From an uncultured Selenomonadales bacterium (lineage in GTDB: Bacteria > Bacillota > Negativicutes > Selenomonadales > Selenomonadaceae), in contig CAMHCS010000009.1 in the NCBI GenBank assembly GCA_946183785.1, positions 21,041-85,040 of the forward strand: a stretch of 64,000 nt of DNA. The letters are read 5' to 3'. Shown here piece by piece: positions 9,401 through 21,400 of the stretch. The position numbers were made by a program, and so were the translations under genes. Position 1 is the first letter of the stretch. Each line of letters opens with the position of its first letter. The notes beneath the pieces are model-generated. The model made no database searches and had not been told where the DNA came from. It saw only the letters and a program-made list of their open reading frames with translations.

Positions 9401-12400
9401 CCGCCGCTCTTGATATCGATACTGCCGGCGTCCTTGCCGATGAAGGCGATGGAAATCGGATTGTCGGCGAGGAGGCTGTGGACATAAATTTGCTTCGAGC
9501 CCGTCGTCTCGGTCCAGGTGTCGATGTAATGCTTGTTCATGAAGTGCCACTCTTCCGTCGTGGATACGGCGGATTTGATTGGCGGATCATTTTGGATCAC
9601 GTTGTCGCCGACTACACGATAGGCCTTCGTGCGGTCAAAGCTGCTGTCGGTGACCGTGTAGGCGTCCGGGTCCAGGTCGTCGCCTGTGTATTTTACTGGG
9701 TTGCTTCTTACGGTGTTTTCATCATAATCATCTGTAGGAAAGGCGAAATTGAGGAATTCCTTGTGGTCGTTCGTGCAGGTTACGACCGTAGTCGTCTGTG
9801 TGCCGTCCGTCCAGCTGTAGATGGCGTTATCCGCCGGCTTATAGGTCTGCTCTTTACCGTTCGCCGAGGTGAATACCGTTTCCTCAGGTTGCGTGCTGTT
9901 CTTGAGCGAATCCACGATCTTGACGTAGCCCTTAACGTCGTTATTGAGAATCCTGCCCAGCTTGAGAGCCGTATCGCTCTGGTTGTCGATGATGATATCG
10001 GCGCCGCCGTTGGCCGCCACGATACGGGCGTTGCCGTTGGGATCCGTGTTCACGATGCGGCCGATCAGCGTGATGTTGCCGCCTTGATTTATGATATCCT
10101 CCTTGGTGACGAGCGTATTGGTGTCCGGGTCGTAGTAAATCCCGACCGTCTTCGCGTATTCCGTCAGCTTGCCGTTGGAGTCGTAAACGGCCGATTTGCC
10201 GTCGGCGCTGACTTGGTACATGGTCTTGCCGTTGATCGTCACGGCGGAATCCGACGAATTGTTCTTCGCCTTTTCCTTCGCTGCGTTCACCGCATCCTGC
10301 GTGACTGTGGCGGTGAAAGTCCCATAACCGCTCTGGAGAAGGCCGTTCACATTGATGTCCGAGGCCCAGATCATGACGCTGCCGCCCATGACAGAGGGGG
10401 TCAGTGTGGGGGAGGGATGTTTCTTCTCCATATCGTCCCAGGTATAGTAGGCATCCTTGTGGTCCGCCGTCGTGCCGGTATTGAAATTCTGCAAGCCGGC
10501 GCCATATTTGAAGGAGGCGTCATTGCCATAGATTTCTTTCGGATCGTAGCCGATATTGTGAGCTTTCGACTCATATCCGGTGGAAAAGCTTCCCGCCGCG
10601 TCGACGGACACCGTCGCGCCGTAGATGCCGGCAGGGTGTTCCTCCGAGGAATTGACGACGATGCTGCCGGACTTGTTCGTGATATTCACTGTGCCGTTCG
10701 CCGCGTTGATCTCGCCGTCGATCTCCACCGTGGAGACGGCCGCATAGACGCCGTTGACAGGATTTCCGGCGTCGTCCGTGGTTGTATAGTTGACGTCGCC
10801 TTTCGTGTTCTCGTTGTAAACGGTGATCTTCGCGTTCGAACCCAGCTTGTCGACGGTAACGTCGCTAAAGGCCGCCGTCCCGGAAAGATTCTTCGCGTTG
10901 ATGGAATCGTTCGCCTTGTCCGTGGGGAGCGACGCGCCGTTGAAGAAGATGCTGCCGCCGTTCTCTTCTGTCCTTACGTCGTGCAGCTTCAGGTACGCGT
11001 TCGAGGTGTTGGTGATGTTTACCTCCGGCGAGCCGTTCGCCGTCAGGCTGCCGCCGCCGGTCAGGTTGTCGCTCGTCACGCGGATATTGCCGCCGCTGGC
11101 GACCAGCTCGTCGGGCAGCTCGACATAGACCACCTGGTAGCCTTTCTGGTCTTTTTCTCCGGTCATGGGGACTTTCGCAGTGGTACCGTCACGTGCATCT
11201 GTCACATCCGACATCATGCCGAGGGCATCCATCTGTGCCTCTACTACGGCGAGCTCCGCCTGGTAGCCGGTGTAAGCCGCGAGGTCCTGGCCGCTCAGGT
11301 CCTTGCCCTGGTATTGACCGATGAGATCGTTCAGTTCTTTCCAGCGATCGTACAGCGCGTTGCCGTAATCGAAGGTTCCCGTCTTGACCTGTCCCTGAAG
11401 GTTGTCCAAAGTTTTACCGTTGGAGTCCTTGATGGTTATCGTGTAGCTGCCGTTATTCGATGTGCCGGCGATGGTCGCACCGGTGGGCACCATTTGTCCG
11501 TCGATGTTGACATAGAGCCCGTACCGTTTGCCGGCGAGCAGGCTGCCGTCGACCTGCACGAAGTTGTCCTTCGTCTGCCCGTAGTCGATGACGCCGTCTA
11601 CGCTGCTGAGGATATCGGCTTCGCTGGTCGAGCCCCATTTCCATGCCTTCGTCTCCGTCTTGATGTTTTCCTGGCCGTTGTTCGCGAGCAGGTTGATATC
11701 CCGGGCGGCTTCCAGCGAAGCCGTCTTGGCGATCTGAACCTGGCTCTTCTCGGTCACTGTGTTTGTGACGTCGGGGCTTGCACTGGGGATGGCCGAATAA
11801 TTGTACGCTTCGGCGATAAGCCAGTTCGTGAGGTTCGACAAATTGCCGGCGGCGTCCGCCCCGGCGTAAACGCTGATATCCTTGGCGCTGTCCAGAGCTC
11901 CGGCCACATCGACTTTATTTGTCCGATCCATGGTAAACGAGGTATCCGCGTTCGTGACAAAGGAGAGAAAGCCCGAGGTCACGGCCTGCGCGCCGGACTT
12001 CATATTATAATTGTCGTGAGCCGCGAGCGTGACGCCGCCGGTCCCGAAGACGCCTTCATTGACGAATCTTGCGCCTTCGCCGACGCTGATCGTGTTCGCG
12101 GTCGTGACGTACGTGCGAACCTGCGTGTTGCCGGACTCGATGACGCCGCTGGCCACGCCGTAAGCGGTATTGTTCAGGAGGACGTTGCTGTATGCGTCGT
12201 AGGTCTGCGCACCGGTCGTCGTGAACTTCGCGTTCTTGCCGATGGAAAGCGCGGAGTTGGTTTTCGTGTCCACGTAGCTGTCGACGTTCTCGAAGCCCGC
12301 CAACGAGCCGGAAACGCCGCAGACGTTGTAGCAATACTTGTTGCTGCTGTCCTGATTGACGCTGACGGTGTTTTTCGCCAGGAAATCCAACGTATTCGCG

Positions 12401-15400
12401 CCTTGTATCGTCGTGCTGTCCGCCGCCGCCGCCGTCGCGGTTCCGTTCATCATCATCTTGCCTTCCACGGCCGTGACATTGAGGGCTCCGCCGGAGCCGG
12501 AGAGTGCCTGATAGTCCGTGGCGTTGTTTTGCAACGCGGTGACCGCTACATTCCCGCCGCCGATGTTCCATGCGCCGGAGAGCGTCGCGCTCGCGCTCCC
12601 GTCCATATTGACCCGCGCACAGGCGAGGTTGCCTGCTTCCATCACGCCGCCGCCGTTGCCGGAGGTATTGTTGTCCACATAGGCGTTGCCCGTCGCCGAG
12701 AGCGAAAGGCTCTTCACGTTTCCGCCTTCGGCCCTGGCCTCGGCGACGTCCGGGATGTCTTTTTCTTTGCCGTCTTCGTCCTTCGTCGTCATATGCGCCG
12801 CCTTGCCTTCGATGCCGGCGCAGGCCAGTTCAAGGAGCCCGACATTGGCGTTCAAGATGTTGATCTTCTTGTTGACGTTGTTTTCCGCACTGACGGTCAG
12901 CGCGGTTCCTTTGTCGCCGCCGCCGGCTCCGAAATAATTCTGGCTCTTGATATTCGCGGAGGAAGTCGCGGAGGAGGTCGCATAGGCGTGGTCGCCCACG
13001 ACGTTGAGATCCCCACCGGCGGCGAGCGCGACGCTGACAACGCTGACGTTGGCCGTCGTCTTCGAAGTGTCGCCGACCTTCGAGGAGAAGGACAGGGTAT
13101 CGGCGTAGAATTTGTTGTTCGCATCGGCCGTCACCGCCGCGCCGGAGGAAAGCGTAACCTCGCCATAGGAAACGAGCCCAGGAACCAGGCCGCAGCCGTC
13201 CTGGTCGATATCGACGGAGAGCGTCGGGGCGTTCGTCGCCGAGAAGGAGGCGTCCTTCGCCTTGAATGTGTTTCCGCTGCCCGAGATCGTGACAAAAGAG
13301 GTGCCCGTATCGTTGGCCAACGTCCTGTTGTATGTCACGCCGGCTCCCGCCGTGTACGCGCCGGAAATGCTCTGGGCGTCGACGGCGTTCTGCTTCGCCG
13401 CGGAAACGGTCAATGTCCCGGAGGTCCCGGCGTCCACCGTGTTCGTCCCGGAGAAGGAGACGCCCGTGGCGCCGACGTTCTCTGCCTTGGTGTAGAGACC
13501 GCTGACGGTCCCAATGCCGAAGGACATGCTGACGGACTCGGCCTTGATGCGCGCGGTATCTTCCGCCGCAATACCGAGATTGCCGTTGTTGGAGGAAATG
13601 CTGCTGTCCTTGACCGTGACCTCCGTATTGCCCTCGGTTTTCGCGACGCTTTCCAGCGCCGACAGCGCGACGCCGCCTGCGCTGCCGGTGAAGCTCACCG
13701 TGTGCATTCCGTCGCCGTCTGAGCCGTCATCGTTCTTGACGTTCTGCGCCGCCGCCTTGATGTCGACGCTTCCGCCGGAAAGGGTTGCGCCGTCAAGGGA
13801 GACGTCGTTGGCGCGCTTCGCCCGGACGTCTACCGCCGAGGCGGTGATTCCGGCGATGCCAAGTCCGCCGGCGTCGCCGTTGGCCATCATTTCGTTGGAT
13901 TCCGTGACGCTGACGGTGAGGGCGCCTTTGGATGTTACCGTCGAGTTCTTAGTTGAGCTCCCTTTGCCGACACGGACATGGACGCCCTGTGTGACATTAT
14001 TATTCTGGTTCGTGCCGTCTGTCGAGACGGTAAAGGACGTATCCGTATTCACCTGTGTCATTTGGTCGGCAGTGAGACCCTCGAAATCCGAGGCGTTCAG
14101 CGTTTCGGTTTTCGTCCCGTCGTTCAGGGCCTTGATTTTCGTCTTAAGGTCGTCGTTGTCCACCGCCGAATTGATATACTCGCCGAGATAGTTGACGGCG
14201 ACGCCGGCGAAGGCGGAGCCGCTGATGGTGGCCACGCCCTGGGTGAAGTCGCGGGTCGTGGCGGCGGAGATTGTCAGATTCCCCGATTTTGCATCCAGGG
14301 CGCTGCCGTTCGTCACATCCGTGAAGACGGTGTCCGCGACGCTGTTGTAAAGCGTCGAGATGCCGAGGCTCGCGCCGAGTCCCGCGATGGCGGCGCTGCC
14401 GCCGTAGCTGTCGGTCTTGAGGTTGTTGTTCGCAGCGAGCGTGACGCTGCCCGCATTGATCGTCGCGTCGTCCGCCGTGACGCCTACGATATTGTTGAAC
14501 TGATTGACGAAGACGGTACCCGCGCCGCCGAAGCCTTCGCCGGCGAAGCCGACGCTGGTTGCTACGGAACGGGCTTTCGTCCGGTTGTCGGCCGTAATCT
14601 TCGCCGCGCCGGAAGCGCCCGTGATAGAGGCGTCTGTTACGGAAGCGGTCGTTTCCGAGGACTGCTCGATGACCCCGGCGGCCAGACCCAGCCCTGCGCC
14701 GATACCGGTGGCCCCGCCTTGGAAATAGGCCATGCTCGCTTGCTGGAAGCTGTCGGCGGAAACTGTCGCGGCATTCGCGAAGGTCACGTCGGCGTTCTTT
14801 ACGTTCGAGAAGGTCTTGCCGCTCAGACCGTCGTAAATCACGTTGAACGACGCGCTCGCGCCCTCGCCGGAAACCGCGCCTACGGCTGCAAGATTCCCAG
14901 TGCCCTTCTTCGAGACGGCTTCCACATTGAACTCGTCGGCATGGATCGCGGCTCTCTTCGTGGAGGATTCTCCCAGCACTTGGGCGGAGGTTTCACGTTC
15001 CAGGAGATTCGTGTTCTCGGTGGCGCCTATGCCCGCGTAAGCGGCGCCGGCAACGTTCAGCTCCACGACGCCGAGGTTCATGAAGTCCGCCGCCCGCACG
15101 GAAACGTCCTGCGTGGAGGCGGCAGAGGAGACGCCGCTGTTCACGCTGGTTTTTTCCATCAGCGCTGAGGTCTTGCCGCTGATGAAATTCTCGTTGAAGG
15201 TGCCGTCTAGGCCCGCTTTCGCGCCGATACCGGCCGAGACGATGTCCGAGGCGATGGCGTGGGTCGCCGAGGCATCCACCACGACGCCGTTCTTCGTCGA
15301 GCTGACGCGCTTGTCCGAAAGGGTGGGGTTGATATTTTCGACGATGCCGTCTCTTATATCGATCAAGGCGTCGTCGGGCACGTCGCTCTTGACCGTGACG

Positions 15401-18400
15401 CCGCCGTCATTGCCCTTTGCCGTGAGCGTGCTGTCCGAGACCGCGGCCTTCGTGTCGCCGGTGATCCTGTTGATATTGACGCTGACGCCGACGCCCGCGA
15501 CGCCGCTGCCGCCGACGCTTCCCGCGTAGTTCGAAATCTCCTCGTCGCTCTGGGCTATGACGCCGATGCTGCCGTCCGCCGTGACATTGGAGCCGTCCAT
15601 GGTCGTGTTGACATTGCTGCCGATATAATCGTAGGCAAAGGAGCCCGCAACCCCGAGGCCTTTGCCGGAAACGCTGACGCCCGCAGCGCTGGCGACGATG
15701 TCCGAATAGCCGACGCCCGAAAGCGACAGCGTTTTGAGATTTGCCGTCGTGTTGTCGAAATCGACGTTCGTATTGTGGTTGATCTGGCTGATGCTGAGAG
15801 CCGCGCCCGCGGAGATATAGCCGCCCGCTGGAGCGATGGAGGCCGCGAGGCCCGTGGTCCAGATTTTGTTCTTGCTGTCGGAGGACACCGTGACGACGGC
15901 GTCTTTACCGCCGGAGGAGGCGTCGATATTCGAGTTCTTGACCGAAGCTCCCGCGTCCTTCGCCAGCTCGGAGACCGCCGCTGCGCCTTGGAGATTCATC
16001 GGGTCCTTGGAGATGGAGATGCCCGCGCCAGCCGCCGTCGTGCCGAGCGAACCCTGATCCTCGGTCTTGACGTCGATGGTCGCGCCGCTCACCGTCGTGA
16101 CGTCGGCATAGTTGATCTCGGCCCGGAGTTTTTCCCCGGCCTTTTCGGAATTCATGCTGTTGCCGCCGATGTCGGCGTAGGCGATGGAGACGCCCACCGC
16201 GCCGAAGCTGCCGTTGGAAACGGTCGCCTCTCCGCCCGTCGTCACCTTCGTGGCGCTGTCTTTAGCCGAGACGTTGACAGTCTTCGCGTTCGTGATGGTC
16301 GTCCTGGTCTTGTTGGCGTCGCTGTCGTCGCCGATCTTCGTTTCGGCGCTGCTGTCGCCGGTGGTGACGGCGATCGTGCCCGCAAGCGCCCCCGTCTTCG
16401 TGGAGACGGATGCGCCGAGCCCCAGCGCGAAGTCGAATTCATGGTTCTGCGTCTCAAGGTTCAAGGCCAATCCGTTCGAGCCCTTCGCGATATAGGAGCC
16501 GCCCTTGAGATAGACGCCCGAGGCGTTGTCGAGGTCGTTGAAGGAGAAGTTGAGACCCGCCGCAGCGCCTTTGCCGACCGAAGTCTCGCCCGTGACATTG
16601 ACGATCCGCGATTCGTTCAGCGTCTTGCCTTCGACGCTGTCCGCCGTGATCTTCGTGTTGTTCTCGAAATTGACCTTGTTCGTGTTCTTGATATCGTTCC
16701 AAGAGACGGCGCCCGCGCCGCCGAAGATGGTGCCGCCCATGCTGGCGCCGAGGCCCAAGGAGGCGATGGTGGTCTGGTCCGTCGTCTGGGCGCGCAAAGA
16801 AGACGCCGTGATCGTCGAATTGTTGACCTCGGCGGTCATGTCGTTCTTTGATGCGTTGTAGGTGATCGCGATCCCTGTGCCGCCGCCCGCGCTCTTGTCT
16901 CCCGAACCGTATGTGAATTCCCCGGCAAAGGCGCCGCCGATGACGACGCCGCCCTTCGGGTCCTTCGCGTTCTCCTTCGCGTTCGCGCCGAAGAAGCTCG
17001 TGCCCGACGGGTCGACGGACCGATCCGTCAGATATTTGTTGTACTGATTTGTGCCCAGGGTGTCGTTGGCCTCGACAGCGACGTTCGTCGCCGTGACCGT
17101 CGCGCCGTCCATGAAGGCGTTCGTCGTGTTGTCGGTGTCGTTGTAAGCCACGGCGCCGCTGAAGCCCAAGGATAGGCCCGTTTGGGAGGAGGTATAGTCG
17201 GCGGCCACGGCCACGCCTACTTGATTGACGGACTTCACCGCGTCGACGCCGAAACTTCCAAGTTTGTCGTAGCTGCCGCGGATTACGCCGCTTTGCACGT
17301 CGTTCCGCACGCGGTTTGCCGCCGCCGAGCCGCCCATGCCGAGAGAGATCTCGCTGTTGCCAGTGGCAACGGCAGCCGAGACGCCGCCCGCGATCTGGAT
17401 GTCGGCGTCCAGCGCCTTGTTCTCGATACTCGTATTGTTGTTCCCCGTGACAGTATCGCCGATCATCAGCGCATGGACGTTGCTGTCCGACATATTGTAC
17501 GAGAGCGAGGCGGCGGCGCTCCCCGATACGGTAGTCGTAGGGGCTTTCGTCAGCCCGACGCCCAGCGCCACGGCGACGTCCGCGCCGGACTTCTCAGCGC
17601 TGTTTGTGACGCTTCCCGCATTCGTGATATTCGTATTCCGAAGAATCGCGTCTACACCTCGGGACGAAGAGTTGAGCGCCAGCGCGCCGCCGATGGAACC
17701 ATCGCCCGTCGTCGCATTCGCATCCGATCCGTGCCAATTCAGTGCGGCGGCTCCGGCCCAGGCGCCCTTGAACAGGAAATCGTCGGCGTCCAGCGAGACG
17801 TTCTTCGCGTTCGCGTCGACATTGTCCACGATGGCCGCAGTCTCGCCGTCGCCGAGGTTGATCGCGACGCTGCCCGCGCCGCCGATCTGGATCATGGCCG
17901 AGGCTTCCTGCTCGGTCGCGGTGCTCAGCTTGCCGTTGTCTTGGGTATTTGCCTTTGACACGCCCTCGTTTGCCTTGTCCGTCGCAAATTTCTCATTGAG
18001 TTTCCCTCTGATCTTGCCGCCGATCATCTTCGAGACCTTGTCCATCGGCCAGTTCGCCGCCTGCGGCAAATAGTTGACGAAGGTCTCCGCCTTGCCGACA
18101 TACTTATTGAAGGCGTCCACCGCCGGATGGGAATCGGAAATGTTCGTTCCCTCGATGGCGACGCTGTTGATGACGCCGTCGGTATTGGCCGTCGCCGAGA
18201 AATCGCCTCCGGCCGTGATCTTGCCGCGGGTCGCGCCATCCGCCGTCTTTGCGCCGATGTTCGTATAGCCTACCGCAGCGTTGGAGACTTCGCCGTTCGC
18301 GTCCATGCTCCCCGTCAATGCCTCGTTCGCCAGCTTGTGGGCGAGCTGCACGCCGTCGGAGATCGTCCGCGCGGCGTCTTCTTCCGAAGCCTTCTGCGCA

Positions 18401-21400
18401 GCCAGCGCCTCGTCCTCCCGCGCCGCGATCTCGGCGCGGCGGGAATCTGCGTCCAGCTTTCCGGCCTTGATGTCGGCGTCTACCGCGTCTTCGATTTCTT
18501 TTTTCTGGGAGTCGGTCAGCGAAGGAGCGGCTACGATCGCCACATCCTTGCCGTTGTCGCTGACGATGGCGTAGTTGTTCACGTCGTAAGCCACGCTGAC
18601 GAGGCTGGCGCCGACGGCGGCGTAAGTCTGCTTGCCGCCCAGGGTCACGCCACCCGCGATGCCCGTGATGGTCGTATCGTTGTCCGCGTAAATCTTTGCA
18701 TTCTCGGACGCCGTGATTTTCGCCTCGTCGTCCACCGAGACGACGCTGTCCGACGCGCCCGCGATCACGCCGATCATGCCGTTGAGCTCGGCCTTGCCCT
18801 GGGCGTCGCCCGCGCCGTAGACGACGTCGGTCTGGATCATCTCATTGTCGGCGTTGAGGTTGACATTCTTGCCGGAAACGTTTGTGCTCTTGCCGAGCAT
18901 CAGGAGACTCGAGCCGGAGACGTCCTGCACGGCGAGGGTGGCCCCGACGCCGGAGCCGAGGGACTGGTTCGTAGTGCCGAACTTTCCGCCGTTTCCTGCC
19001 ATCGTCTGGGTTCTGGTCTTGGTCGCCGCGCCGAGGTTCACGTCGCTCCCGTTTGCGCTGATCGTCACGCCTTCGTCTGCGATGACAGTGGCGCGGTTCT
19101 TCAGGATGTCGATGGTTGCCGCGCCCGTGACGTCGAGCTGGGAGCCGCTCGTCACGTTGGAATGGGCCTGCGTGCGCACATAGTAGTTCATGAAAGTGGC
19201 GGGATCCAGCAGCGTGAGCGTCGCGTTGTAGGCTTTCTTCACGTCCCTGTAAAGATCCGTCGTGGTGTCAAGTTCCTTCATCAGATTCATGAAGAGATCC
19301 TCTGCGTCGTACACCACGTCCATGAAAGTCTCCCAGGAGGTTTGGTCGCCCGCGGCCACAAGAGCCGTGATTTCTTTCGAGAGGTCGTCGATGGTCTTTG
19401 CCAGATTATCGTCGCCGGCAGCCTTCGCTTCGTCATAAACGGTCGTCCACTTGCTCTCGGTGAAAGCCCACCATGCCTTGATGGGGACGTAAGACATTTC
19501 CGTATTCGCGGTTATATCGACTTTGCCTTGCGCAGAGCCGGAGGTCACCTTGGCGTTCTTGCCCAGCGTCACAGTAGCGTCGTTTTCCACGCTGTCGCCC
19601 ACGACTGCCGCCGCGACCATGGATTTCGCGTTTTGCGATAGCTTCTGGCTGTTCAGCTCGCCGATGGCGGCGAAATTCATATAATCGGTAAATGTGTGGG
19701 CGGCGATGTTCGCGGCACCGTCGGCCGTAACAGCGACGTCCCGGGCGACGCTAACCGACGAGGTGTTGTGCTGGGTGGTGACGCCGAGGCTCACGCCGGC
19801 CTTGAAATAATCGCCATTGAGAACGGTCTGCGCTAAGGCGTTCGCCGTGTCGTTCTTGTCTACGTCCGCGGTGCGCCAGCTCGCCAGCTTTCCGCTGGCG
19901 TCGGTAATCTTGAGCTTGTCCTGCACCAGTTTCGTCAGAGGATTCAGCAGCGAATCCAGCATGCCCGGCGTGGGCTTGCCGTCCTTCGCGATGAAAAAGG
20001 GATTCTTCAACGACGGGTCGGGCTCGCCGATCGTGCTGGACGCGGAAAGCGCGTTCCGCCCGATATGATTGTCCGCCGTTGCGCTCACATTGCGTGCCGT
20101 AATGGGCTTTTCGATATTGACCGAAGCGTTGGAATCGTTGTCCAGATAGGCGACTGCGCCGGAAGCCGTACTGCCATCGGGCGCGACAGCGGCAGCCTTC
20201 GTGTCGATAGTGGTGACCGCCGTGGCGGCGGCGACGAAATCATCCTTGGCAGTGTCGTTCATGATATTGATGGGCTTATCGGACTTCGTCAGATTCACCG
20301 ACGCGTTGGTATCGGCTTTTTCCGCTACGACCGCCGCGTAAGCGATCGACGGGTTGACGCCGGGCGCCACCCGCGTAGCCGCTCGTGCAGACGTGACCGC
20401 CGTCGTCGTAGCAGTGGCGGTCAGCGTCATCCTGTGGTCTTTCGCCGGATCCTCTGCAGTGGTGTATTTGGACAGATCGACGGTGCTGTTCAACGAACCC
20501 GCCACGTTCACCTCGGCGTCGTTCTTGAGCAGCACCACGTCGAGAGCCGTCGTCGGCAGGAAGCCGCCCGTGAGGTTCGCGGTCTCCGTGCCGGGCGTAT
20601 TTGTAGTGAGCAGGACCTTGATATCGCTGCGCGCGTTCAGCGTCAGTGCATCGCCGCTCGTGATGGAGCCGCTCTCACCGACGTTCACGGCGGCCTTGCC
20701 GGTCTTGTCTACCCAGTCGGCGTTCATCGTGAGGCCGGTGCCGCCAAGGATCTGGTCCAGGATCCCTGTCTGGGACAGCACGTTCAGGATCTCGCCCTCC
20801 TGGAACTCGGTCTTGGCAGTGGCGTCGAGCTTCACGATGCCGTCGCCTTCGATCTTGCCATCCATATTGATGACGGCGGACATATCCGTCATCTTGTTCG
20901 GGATCCAGATGGTGGCCGCCGTCTCGCTCACAGCATTCGAGAGGATATTGTCGTCGGCCAGGTGCTCGGCATGGGCGGTCAGCAGGATATCTCCGGTCTT
21001 GTCATCTGTGGTCGCGGTCATGCCGACGCCGGTAAGGGTCGTATTCACTAGTCCCGAAAAGTCAGTGGCGCGGTTCGATTTCAGCTCTGCCCCCGACTTG
21101 ATGTCGATATTCGTCGCGCCCAGCAGGATGCCGCTGCGGGCGTTGATTTTCCCTTCCACTTTGATGTGGGGGTCGTCCGAGGAATCCTGGTGGTCGCTGC
21201 CGGTGGCGAACTCGTTGATGTCTCTGAGATCGTCCGCATTAAAGTCCCGCGACCAGTCGCCGCTCTCGAATTGCCCCCAGAGGTGTTTGAACTTGCCCAA
21301 ACCGCCGCCCGTGGGCACGATGAGATCCACTCTGCCCGCGTTGATGACGCCGGTCGGCCCGATAGCGATGCCGTTCGGCGACAGGAAAAAGATCTCGCCG

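Noticed and set aside
9118..13722. A 1534-codon open frame on the plus strand opposite the giant TpsA gene.
   Set aside because: It is a mirror of the GC-rich, Val/Ala/Gly-rich codon use of tpsA. It has no ribosome site, no recognisable domain and a basic, low-complexity composition. The same applies to the long plus-strand frames at 2129-4171, 15259-16851 and 18127-19641.
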